DNA of 64,000 nt from Phlegmacium glaucopus (Eukaryota; Basidiomycota; Agaricomycetes; Agaricales; Cortinariaceae). Below the pieces are notes generated by a model, which searched no databases, was not told the origin of the DNA, and was given only the letters and a program-made list of their open reading frames with translations. The DNA is taken from the NCBI GenBank assembly GCA_015039465.1, contig MU130379.1, positions 359,995 through 423,994 of the forward strand. Reading direction: 5' to 3'. Shown one piece after another: positions 19,864-28,984 of the stretch. Each line of letters begins with the position of its first letter. Position 1 is the first letter of the stretch. The translations under genes and the position numbers were made by a program.

Positions 19864-20019
19864 AGCGAAAAACGAGCCAGAGCGAGGCAGAGAGCCAGAT
19901 GCTAAGAGAGAATGATGGATGTCTTGGAAAGAAAAAGCGTGTAACGCTGTGACATCACACATTCACTCAAAGACTTGATTCTAATCTACGCTCATGCTTC
20001 GCTAAGACGAGAATATTGA
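19864..20019 (-). repeat. DIRS split direct repeat A1 (5' terminus)
   Basis: This 156-bp repeat matches A2 at 10347-10502. About 107 bases separate it from the gag start. Confidence 0.9.
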
Positions 20020-20087
20020 CCTTTAGCATCTTTGGCATCTTTCCAGAGATGTCAAAGATGCCTAAAGACGAACCAGACATTTTCCTG

Positions 20088-21096
20088 ATTTGAACACAAA
20101 AATAACCGTTATTGAAAACATTGTACCAGACTGATACAGTTGATTATAGCATACATAACCTATGTAGTAGAAGACAGCAGAGACCCATGAAAGCGAGACA
20201 GCGAAAGTCCCTCAGGCTAGGCTTTAAGATATACATTTATCCCGTGTATTGGCTTAGACCAGTCGTGGAAAGAGGGTAGTACAGAAGAAGACGTACTACA
20301 GAAGAAGACGTACATGCTACTGAGACAGCAGTTGAGTTTTTCAAATTTTCGGCTACCAGCGCATCCATGGTTTTGAGGTCTTCCTTGAAGACAACGAGCT
20401 GTGCACGAGTTGAGCACAACTTGAGCGCAACTTCATCTGTCCTTCACTAATTTTTGGAGGGGGTTGGGGAACAAAACTTTGAAATTTGGATCGGTGAAAT
20501 GCCAGTGGAGGTAGGTAGCTTATTGTGATGAAGCAAGCCAGGTACGACTCCCACTCTTTACAAAAGTTGAGGGGTATCTTTATAGACAAAGCTTTACAAA
20601 GTGATGTTACAAGGCCTCCGCCATGAATCGGTGGCGCATGGATCATGTTTCAGGGTGGGTTGTGGCAGGGGGGAGCTGCGGCCGCGATCTGGCCCCTCTA
20701 GCGCTGGCACCACCCATTCCAAACAAGTCGGCAGCGTTACTCATGAAGACAATGAGGCCCTATAGTTCGATTTAAATCACCCCAACATTTGAGGCGAGTG
20801 TGTTGATTACCAGCAGCTTTCTGAATAGATATATGTAGTAACATCAAAAGAGAGGAGATTACAACCTCACCGAGGCATCGGTTAGCTTTTTTGAGTCAAA
20901 TAGACTGCGAATCCTTGTCCTTGTCGTGCGGAACCTTATTTTATCTAAGCAGGATCCACTTAGGTTCGTAAACTTTGGCGATATATATTTAATTGAGTGA
21001 GTTCGGATAAAATATTTAAATACTATGCAATCTGAGTTTAGCATAGACGAAACAGACAACTTGAAATCTCGTTCACCTCACGTTTAAACGCAATGA
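20088..21096. other. Duplicated HUA1 3' fragment and gene-poor spacer
   Basis: From about 20100 to 20334 this is a copy of the HUA1 3' flank (22966-23163); it stops two codons before the HUA1 stop. From 20335 to 20955 nothing is recognised; the minus-strand frame 20646-20353 has no family motif. From 20956 the left end of F-box duplicate 2 begins with TAGGTTCGTAAACTTTGGCG. Confidence 0.6.
20100..20334. repeat. Truncated duplicate of the HUA1 3' end
   Basis: This aligns with 22966-23163, including the stretch CAGTCGTGGAAAGAGGGTAG. An internal 18-bp direct repeat (GTACTACAGAAGAAGAC) is unique to this copy. Its right edge falls within the last codons of HUA1. Confidence 0.85.
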
Positions 21097-22945
21097 TCAA
21101 ACATCATCCAGCAGTCCAGTACTAGGTGAATAGAGTGTGCGTATATCGGCCATCTTGCCCAACCACTCCTCTACATCATTTGACCCCTCCTCATTGCCCG
21201 CAGCTATAAATAACGAAGGACGCTGAAATACGCTGTCATCTTTCCGACGTAAACTGGAGGAGAGATGGCGAATGACCGATTTCGACAGCTCAAGGACCTG
21301 AACGCGTTTATGGGAAGTCACGAAGTTGCATAAATTGAGCACGTCGCCTGCTGTCAAAGTATCGAGAGTGATTATCCGAAGGTCAGGCCACACACTCGCA
21401 GATGTTGATTGTTTGTGTTGAATTGCGCCGAGAGTATCCAAATTAGTGGGCGCAATAGGAGTTCGAGATGGGTTACGAAAGTTGAGTGAAGTTTTGTGGG
21501 CCAAACCTCTGGCACTCCCAGACAAAAGGCCTCGAGTAGATGTGTTAACAAGCTGAAGATGTCGGGTTGTTGAAAAAGAATGGAGGAAGTTGATGGTATC
21601 GACCTGAAGAGAATTTTCAGGGCGGTTCGATATGCGTAGAGTATCGATTTTGGCGGAAGATAGAGATTGTCCAAAATCACACGCTTTCCAACCATCTCCG
21701 TCCAATTCCAAATATTCGATATTTGGCATGCTAAGGTATTTAAAAATGTAAGTTGATCCTTGTCCACGTGGTTGGCCCCAACGTAGGTTAACTGCCAAAG
21801 AGTGCAGCGAATCTACGCGCATTAAAGTGGCGTGAGGAAGCAGTTCCCCTAACGGCATTAGCTGGTGAAGGGTTAGGTGTTTTAGGCCAGGGGAGGCAGT
21901 AAATATTTGGGATATGGCATGGCCACTTCCACTGATGGACAATGATGTAAGTTTCCGAATCGTTGGTACCATTAACCCTCGTGCCTTGAGTATGGTGAGC
22001 CTAGGAAAATCAAGCGAGTACTGCCGCTGACCATGACCTTCGTATTTAACCCACGATGGAGAAGTGCTTTCACCATAAATCGACAACTGCTGAAGATTAG
22101 GGGCAGATCGCAAGCGATAAAAGGCGCTCTTGATGAAGTCGGCAAAGATGCTGCGTAACGTAAGACGACGAAGACGCTCGGAATGTTGTGAAAGAAGGGT
22201 CATGATCTTGTCTGCATGACGCATAATATTCCCCCTCGTCGTATCGTCGATCATAACTGATATGGGGAGAATCCCTGATCTTGCAATCCAATCAGCTGTC
22301 CAATGTATGCAGTCTTCAGGCGATTTGTGCAGAGGCACTATGATATTAACCCATAATTCAGGTGTGTTTTGAGCAAGCATCCGCCAATGACGGCAGATGC
22401 TCGACAAGAGGACAGGTGAAGGCAATTCACTTGGATCCTGCCACCTATATACGACGGTGCTAAAGATTTTCGCTAGCAGTTCATTTGGAAGATTCTTGAG
22501 ATGGTTATTTGATTCGATCGCAATGCTGGAAGAGTCGTCAGGGTAATCCATGGGGTGGCACAATCAGAGATGAATGACAAGGATTCGACAGTTGGACTGT
22601 ATAAATATAGTAACCCTTCACATTTTATATGACTCATCATTGAGAGCACATTTTCAGACTAATGACATGAATCTAATGGACCCGAGAGGAGGGGAATTTA
22701 GGCAGCGCGAATGCAGGCTACAGGATCAGTGGCCAAGGCCACGACGTTCGGAATATTTGGAAATGGAGGTGTTGATCTGCGTTGGTGGTGGGGTTTACAT
22801 ACTTGAGGGCTCGTCAGATCTAGATGGAAGGGTCAGGGGGACTTGGTGGTTGTACTCGTTGTGTGTTATTGGGTGGTATAATTTAAGAAATGTGATCTGC
22901 GAACATTGATGTGATGAATTCCATTGCCTCGCTCTACTCGATTGG
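20956..22945. repeat. Tandem duplicate unit, F-box part, copy 2
   Basis: This is the partner of 7452-9470. Its right end runs without interruption into the HUA1 3' flank at 22966, so it preserves the arrangement that copy 1 had before the transposons inserted. Confidence 0.88.
21097..22551 (-). CDS. F-box protein, copy 2
   Basis: This is a single-exon gene of 484 residues starting at the ATG before DYPDDSSSIAIESNNHLKNL. The F-box (LPNELLAKIFSTVV, LSSICRHWRMLAQNTPELWV) is the same as in copy 1, followed by the same leucine-rich region. Compared with copy 1 it lacks a few codons (after TLRSIFADF and after LTSLSIS), and the indels keep the frame. Both proteins end PSTGLLDDV. It probably links a Skp1-cullin ubiquitin ligase to an unknown target. 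The next gene, HUA1, lies on the same strand. Confidence 0.85.
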   Translation of the reverse strand: MDYPDDSSSIAIESNNHLKNLPNELLAKIFSTVVYRWQDPSELPSPVLLSSICRHWRMLAQNTPELWVNIIVPLHKSPEDCIHWTADWIARSGILPISVMIDDTTRGNIMRHADKIMTLLSQHSERLRRLTLRSIFADFIKSAFYRLRSAPNLQQLSIYGESTSPSWVKYEGHGQRQYSLDFPRLTILKARGLMVPTIRKLTSLSISGSGHAISQIFTASPGLKHLTLHQLMPLGELLPHATLMRVDSLHSLAVNLRWGQPRGQGSTYIFKYLSMPNIEYLELDGDGWKACDFGQSLSSAKIDTLRISNRPENSLQVDTINFLHSFSTTRHLQLVNTSTRGLLSGSARGLAHKTSLNFRNPSRTPIAPTNLDTLGAIQHKQSTSASVWPDLRIITLDTLTAGDVLNLCNFVTSHKRVQVLELSKSVIRHLSSSLRRKDDSVFQRPSLFIAAGNEEGSNDVEEWLGKMADIRTLYSPSTGLLDDV

Positions 22946-23146
22946 AGGACATGTTCGTCATGAAGATAACCGTTAATGAAAATATTATACCAGACGGATA
23001 CAGTTGATTAATGATAGCATACATAACCTATGTAGAAGACAACAGACCCACGAAAGAAAGTCCCCAGGCTTTAAAATATACATTTATCCCATGTATCGGC
23101 GTAGAGCAGTCGTGGAAAGAGGGTAGTACAGAAGAAGACATACATG
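22552..23146. other. Spacer between F-box copy 2 and HUA1
   Basis: This holds the F-box 5' flank (to 22945) and the HUA1 3' flank. No gene is supported; the plus frame at 22574-22909 is not conserved in copy 1. Confidence 0.5.
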
Positions 23147-24668
23147 CTATTGATACAGCAGCCTCCCAACACCTGAACAAAGCGGACATGTTTCTTGAAG
23201 GAAGAGAAAACCGACATTTCCCAGTCCACCACACTTCCAACAAAGGTTACCTCCAATTCTTGGATCCCCAGCGGTGTAGGTCACAGCGGCAGGAGGCGGA
23301 ATGGGAGCGATTGGACCAGTTGGAGGGTTGTGGAACCCGCCATGGTGATTGGTCACGTATCCTCTCGGAGAAAAAGGAGCAGCCAGGGGTGATAAAGAGT
23401 GTGCCGTTGATATCGGTGGAGGGGCGGGTGGCGGGATATGAGGGAGAGGTTTTTGGTGAGGGAGAGGTTTTTGGTGAGGGAGAGGTTTTTGGTGAGGGAG
23501 AGGTTTTTGGATATTAGATACTCCAAAGGAAGAACCTGTGTTAGCAGAAAATGAATATGCAAGCGGCCCTTGAAAAGGTTTAGCATATTTTTTCCAGCAG
23601 GATTTGCATGGTTTTAGGGGATCGGCGTCCTTATAACCCACGTTATGACCTTGGATATATGTATAAGTGGGAATTTTAGGAAGGGACGAAAATAAGAAAC
23701 ATACATTTTTCACATTCATACCCTCTGGGATAGACAAGTAAATTCCCATCCTTCAGGAGCGGACGCCCCACCACAGGGTGTGATGTCGGCCGGCCGTCAT
23801 CTGGAAGGGCCGAAGACGTTGATGCTTGTCTCTCTGACGGGGGTCCGGTAGGCGGTGCAAAAATGGTCTCCGTCGCCGAAGCATTTTCGCTGCCAGTTCC
23901 TGCTGCGTAGAAGTCGCGTGCAAAATCAGACGAATGGTTGGCCATCGAAGGCAAGGAATGTGACGCAGTTGTTAAGGGCGGACGATGCAAAGATGATGAT
24001 GGGTGCCGTGGTGGGAGGGGAGGAGGATGTGCATTGCGAGGCGGAAGGGCAGATCGTGTGCTTTGTCCAGGATAGGAAGTCCAAGTATTGGACTGCCCTG
24101 TCGGTTGCGCACTCGCCGGCCTCCAGTTGTAGTTGCTTGTATTTGAATGGGAATTTAAAGGCGAATTTAAGTTGTTGACAACACCGTTGACGCCATTAAA
24201 TACTGAATTTGCCAACTGTTGAACAATTGACACAGTTCTTTCGGTAAGAGGAGGGGGGGAGGGTAACGTCAATGTTGACGGAGGGGGAATTCTAGTATGT
24301 CCAACTTGGCCGTGAACTGGAGATGATCCAGGCTGTGGGGGGTTTGCGGACAGTTGCGCTGGCTGAAAAGGTCTACTTGGACCAACCTCAACGGTGGTCT
24401 CCCCAGAAGTAACGGATGCACTTGGAGTGTACGGTGGCGGTTCCTCTAGATCGGTACTGTCGAAACTTGGCTGTGGTGGAGGATTTGAACGTGGAGGTGG
24501 ATACAGGGTGATAGTAGGCAGACTCGCCATCGATGGCTGAGAAGATGGCAGCTGAGAAGATGGCAGCTGGCTACCGTTCGTCTCAATCGAGGGCCCTGGC
24601 TGAGACCCAGCGACAGTCGGACCTGATGAACTTGTTACAAACGGATTCCTCTGTGATCGTAAGGGCAT
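23147..24668 (-). CDS. HUA1: Hua1-type proline-rich protein
   Basis: Yeast Hua1 is a cytoplasmic protein with a Cys-rich domain, reported to be linked to actin patches and ubiquitin-pathway partners. Two exons (24668-23705, 23649-23147) give 488 residues. The first 290 residues are disordered, rich in Pro and Ser, and include PPPYTPS-type motifs. The conserved C-terminal region has VVGRPLLKDGNLLVYPRGYE, then CEKCHNVGYKD, KPCKSCWKKYAKPF, GDPRIGGNLCWKCGGLGNV and CPLCSGVG, i.e. paired CxxC motifs that should bind zinc. The intron splits the first CxxC pair. A four-copy QKPLPH repeat sits between the Cys clusters. I chose the ATG before PLRSQRNPF; an ATG 17 codons upstream is also in frame. Confidence 0.88.
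23444..23516. repeat. 18-bp in-frame minisatellite in HUA1
   Basis: Four perfect tandem copies of GGTGAGGGAGAGGTTTTT encode four QKPLPH hexapeptides on the minus strand. Copy number could vary between strains. Confidence 0.9.
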
Positions 24669-25243
24669 TATATGTATCGCACTTTCGTCACTAATTGGAA
24701 TATGTTGGTATGAATACAACGAAGGACTTACAGTGACCAGAAACGCTGAAAGAGACTCAGATGGCTAAATTATCTGTCTGCAATGTGATGCTGTGCAATT
24801 ATTAATAATTAGGTAAGTAATAATTTTAAGTCGTCAATCAATACAATTTACAAATAAAAAAAGACTACGAATTATATTAAGGCCTGAGGTGATCACCGTG
24901 ACAGGGGTATGTAATATAACTTTAACTTTTTTACATAAGGGTGTGGAAAACTACAATGTATCAGCCTGAGCCAGAAGGATGTATTCGAGCTAAAAGATAA
25001 TGACGCAGGTACTATAGTAAAGATATGTGCATTGTAACCTCTCCATTCTCATGTAAAAAACGCAGTGGAATCGGATGAGCGCCAGGCACAATGAAATGTG
25101 ACGGTGTGACCTATGTTAGACTTTTCTTCTAACCCGTTTCATGGTTTTAGAAGGGCATTCTTATATAAAGACGGCAGTCAGATGCTTCGGTAAGTTTCCC
25201 TCAAGTTTATTATTCCCTCCTCGAGATCCTTCTGGTTCGGCAT
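24669..25243. promoter_or_regulatory. Shared divergent promoter region, HUA1 and laccase
   Basis: These 575 bases separate two divergent genes. An AT-rich core lies at 24790-24880. A TATA box (TATATAAA, 25162-25169) stands 75 bases before the laccase ATG. I see no obvious metal-response TGCRCNC element. Confidence 0.55.
25162..25169 (+). promoter_or_regulatory. Laccase TATA box
   Basis: TATATAAA, 75 bases upstream of the start codon at 25244, followed by CT-rich DNA usual near fungal transcription starts. Confidence 0.6.
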
Positions 25244-27410
25244 ATGCTGAATTCCTTCCAGTTTCTGACTCTTTTTGCGATATTTCTTCGTCATGGACTT
25301 GTCGAGGGTGCAAAGTTTGACTTACCAATTGTGAATGAGCTCATTAGTCCAGATGGGTACCAGCGCTCGTATGTTATCTTTACTCTGACTTTTCATTGAA
25401 CGAATATCTGACTACTGGAATAGGTCCGTTTTAGCTGGGGGAACATTTCCAGGTCCTGTGATTCAAGGAACAAAGGTAATTATCCCAATACCTCCAACCA
25501 GGAGCTTTATTCTTAACATCACATCTCGTGACAGGGAGATCGATTCGACATCAACGTCATTAATTATTTGTATGATGATACAATGGACCGAAGCACCAGT
25601 GTGGTATGTGACATCAGCGCAATGAAGACATAAATCCTTCGTTAATTATGAATGCCGCTTCTTGTAGCATTGGCATGGGATATTTCAAAAATCAACCAAC
25701 TGGGCCGACGGTTCTTCATTCGTTAGCCAATGTCCCATTGCACCCAACGACTCCTTTTTGTATGGCTTCAGCGTCACTGAACAGGCCGGGACATTTTGGT
25801 ATCATTCACACCTATGTCAGGGCATTTCCTATCTCTAGGAGGATGAAAACTGATATGAATATCTAGCCACGCAGTATTGTGACGGACTCCGTGGGGCTTT
25901 CATCATTTATGACCCTGACGACCCTCACAAGGGTCTATACGATGTAGATGATGGTAAGGTTGTCCTTTGTCATAAGCAAAAGTCTCGCCCTTTAAAACCA
26001 CAATAGAATCGACTATTATCACTTTGGCCGATTGGTAAGCCCACTTCTTAACCCGATGCCTTGTGCTAACGAGCCTTCCAGGTATCATCAACCGTCTCCA
26101 ACTGCCCACAAAAAGATTCCACCTCCACCCAATTCTATACTGATTAACGGCAAGGGCAGATGTCCTAATGGACCCGCTGTGCCTTTGGCGGTTGTCCAGG
26201 TTGAGCCCTTAAAACGGTATCGCCTGCGCATTATCGCAATGTCGTGTGATCCAAATTTCACCTTTTCTATCGATCACCACTCTTTGCTCGTCATCGAAGC
26301 CGATGGAGAAAATACGACACCTTTGCTTGTAGATTCACTGCAAATATTCGCTGGACAACGATATTCGGTTGTGCTCTTTGCAAACCAACCTATAGGGAAT
26401 TACTGGATACGATCGCAGCCAAACATGGATAGAGGAACCCAGGGATTCGATAATGGTATTAACTCAGCAATCTTGAGATACGCAGGCGCCCCTGCCTCAG
26501 ATCCTCAAACGACGTTTTTGCCAAGCATCCTGCCTCTCAATGAAGTCAATCTCTCTCCTCTGCGTGGTAAGCCTGCTCCTGGAGATCCATCAGCCGGTGG
26601 CGCCGATATTGCCCTTACGATTCAACACAAATTCGACATGGAAAGTTTTTCTTTCAAACTGAATGGAGTATCATGGATTCCGCCGACTGTACCCGTGCTC
26701 CTTCAGATCATAAGTGGTGCCCATTCAGCACAGGACTTACTTCCTAAAGGGTCGATATATCCTTTGCCGCGAAACAAGGTCATTGAGTTGAGTCTGCCTG
26801 GCACTGATGGCACACAAGGAGGACCGGTGCGCTATTAATTCCTTCGTGTTCGTTCTAAAAATCCTGAAGCTCATACGTTTAGCATCCATTCCATTTACAT
26901 GGAGTAAGTTGCAGATTTGTCTTCGATATCATTGTCTCTAACTAGATCCAGCATTCCTTCTCTGTGGTACGAAGCGCCGGTAGCAGCGTTTACAATTACG
27001 ATACCCCTGTGCGCAGGGATACAGTCAACACAGGTGGCAGTACCGACAACGTTACCATCAGGTTCGAGACAGATAATACGGGACCGTGGCTTTTGCATTG
27101 GTGCGTTGCTAACTGATACGCCAATATCACAACTATGAACTGAATTTGTTTTCTATAGCCATATTGATTGGCATCTGGAGCTGTAGGTCATCTATCAATA
27201 AAGCGAAATTCGTTATTTATTGACATGAATGTCATTGTTTCAGTGGTTTAGCTGTCGTATTTGCGGAAGACATCGCGGGGAGTCAAGAAATTCCTTCCGG
27301 TTAGTTTCAGTTTAATTTTCTGACGTCAACAGACTCATTATCTCTTAACCGTAGAACAATGGGGGGAATTGTGCCCCAAATATGCCACCCTCTCCCCTAG
27401 TCAACTCTGA
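25244..27410 (+). CDS. Laccase (multicopper oxidase), secreted
   Basis: Laccases oxidise phenols and reduce O2 to water; in mushrooms they serve lignin breakdown, pigment and development. Twelve exons (25244-25368, 25424-25475, 25535-25603, 25668-25815, 25867-25953, 26007-26034, 26082-26826, 26883-26903, 26952-27100, 27159-27182, 27244-27299, 27355-27410) give 519 residues, the usual length. A signal peptide precedes [17 protein letters not shown]. All four copper signatures are present: HWHGIFQ with [46 protein letters not shown], and [20 protein letters not shown]. The residue ten positions after the last-motif Cys is Leu, as in higher-potential laccases. Exon 8 is only 21 bases and encodes HPFHLHG. 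The gene looks intact; a relic of a second laccase follows. Confidence 0.93.
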
Positions 27411-28246
27411 TTTTTCTTGAATTACGATTCTGGATATTGACTATCTGCAATGAATCTGTTATTCTTCCATCGCACTCATTTTTTTGATCATCATACCATA
27501 CATCGTTCTTTTATGTAGCCGCTCATTATTCCTTTGCCCACTCCTTTATCACACGGCTGGTTGTTTACTAGTTTACACCACTCTCCTTTGAATTCAACAT
27601 ATCATGTGCATCAATAGTTATAAGGAGTACCCCAATGAAATCCTAGTCGTTCTTGAGTGCACCGTGGGACGACCAAGGGGTGTCACCGTGAGAGACGGAG
27701 TCCCGGTGGCTGGCGCAAAAACAGGCCTTCAAGATTCCAAGTTGGACACATCCATAGTAGCATCGAAAAGTGGAGTACGAGGCGCTGTAAAAGCGGAATC
27801 AATCTTCCCCTGCCAAAGGATCTAGCCACATCGACCGGCATTTGGATCTGAGTATTTTAATTCTCTTTTTTTTATGGAGATTATTTAGATGGTTGCCTTC
27901 ACTGGTTCAGCCATAGTTTTCGTTGAGGATATCACTCGGGATGACCAATCTCCTGGTACGTCTCAAGGCCAAGATAATGATCTATTTCAAGAGTCCTGGG
28001 ATCATGATGAACTGAATCATCGGTTACCTTCGGTTACCCTCGGTTACCGGTCAACTGGTCATTGAGCCCAATTGATCCGCAAAGTCCAGCTCAAGCCAAA
28101 GGGGCTACTTGATGAGTCAATCTGAATTGGGCGGTGGACAAAGACCTTTCATAAGTACCGAGACGAGGCGATTTTGTCATTTGTCTATAAAGTCTATCCA
28201 GAGACTAGCGGTATTGTTCTTTAAAAACTGTTTTTGCTGTCTCAAT
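27411..28246. other. Intergenic stretch holding a laccase relic
   Basis: Apart from the laccase relic at 27826-27960 nothing is recognised. The plus frame 27604-27825 has no known motif. A GGTTACC direct repeat occurs at about 28020-28050. Confidence 0.5.
27826..27960 (+). pseudogene. Relic of a second laccase (last copper motif and following exon)
   Basis: Directly after an AG the plus strand encodes HIDRHLDL, matching HIDWHLEL of the laccase last copper motif with Trp changed to Arg. About 40 bases later FTGSAIVFVEDI matches the next exon of the intact gene ([10 protein letters not shown]). The spacing matches the intron between exons 10 and 11 upstream. Earlier exons and copper motifs are not found, so this is the tail of a former tandem copy. 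Confidence 0.7.
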
Positions 28247-28852
28247 ATGACACAGGTTGAGATCCGCACTCCAAGGCTGCTCCTTCGAGAGGCGAGACAA
28301 GATGATCTGGACGCTTTCCACGAGTGCTTCTGCGATCCTGAGACAATGAATTTCTGGTATGGCACCCCTCTCTTTAGCTGACGATCCAACGCCTTATAAT
28401 GACAATTTTATAGGTCGACAGCTGCCCATACATCTCTTTCCCAAACTCAGACCTTTCTTGATTCAATGATAGGTTCGCCGTATAACGGCGTCCTCGATTT
28501 TACCGTCTGCCTGCTAGAAATCTCTGAATCAACATCGTCGAGCGAACAGCAGATCGTGATCGGCAAGGCTGGTGTATGGAATGGTGAAGAAATCGGTTTT
28601 ATATTCAACAGGGCGTACTGGGGGAAAGGATACGCATTTGAGGCGCTCAGTGCCATCATGCAGCAGTACTGGAGTACCAGAAAAACGCCGGAGAATGTGG
28701 ACAAGGTTACGGTCAAGGCTGATGTGGATCCAAGGAACAAGCCTTGTTTGAATTTGCTAAATAGATTGGGATTTCAGGTTGTTGGGCATGGTGAACGGAC
28801 CTTCGAGACACATTTAGGGTGGTGTGACAGCGTGTATTTAGAAGCGCAATGA
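28247..28852 (+). CDS. GNAT-family N-acetyltransferase
   Basis: Two exons (28247-28356, 28414-28852) give 182 residues. The start TQVEIRTPRLLLREARQDD is typical of RimJ/RimL-like acetyltransferases (Acetyltransf_3), which transfer acetyl from acetyl-CoA to an amine. The acetyl-CoA-binding region is seen as IGFIFNRAYWGKGYAFEAL, and the C-terminal part as NKPCLNLLNRLGFQVVGHGE, both canonical. The splice restores Trp in NFWSTAAHTS. The substrate is not predictable: related proteins act on small molecules or protein N-termini. It is convergent with nothing obvious and lies 130 bases before PFF1 on the same strand. Confidence 0.85.
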
Positions 28853-28984
28853 TCCGATTATTGACCAACGGCAACGCGGCATCTCAATTTTTATTCCATT
28901 CCATGGACCATGGCAGGGTTGGGACCCTTGGCAGTTCCCCACAGAGTTCCCAAGCCAGTCAAGCTTCAAGTTCCAACCTCCACA

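Larger units (their letters stand above)
10022..20019 (-). mobile_element. DIRS-order retrotransposon, PAT-like, with split direct repeats
   Basis: The element is read on the minus strand in the order A1 (20019-19864), gag, RT-RNase H, tyrosine recombinase, B1 (10706-10503), A2 (10502-10347), B2 (10225-10022). A copies are 156 bp and B copies 204 bp, and within each pair they look almost identical. This A1-ORFs-B1A2-B2 plan is diagnostic of PAT-like DIRS elements, which integrate by a tyrosine recombinase rather than a DDE integrase. Without the hAT insertion and its target copy it is about 5.9 kb, the usual size. All three coding regions look intact apart from that insertion, and no target duplication is expected or seen. 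Confidence 0.9.
9484..20087. mobile_element. Outer element with inverted ends, about 0.6 kb before later insertions
   Basis: The left end begins CAGGAAAAT and the right end is its inverted match ATTTTCCTG. Internally both ends carry repeats of the type CTTTGGYRTCTTT (9504-9620 and 20022-20062, the latter inverted in part). Without the DIRS insertion the element would be about 600 bases and has no coding capacity, so it looks like a non-autonomous DNA element. The sister duplicate at 22945-22965 lacks it, which shows it is an insertion. I see no clear target-site duplication, so the superfamily is open. Confidence 0.6.
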
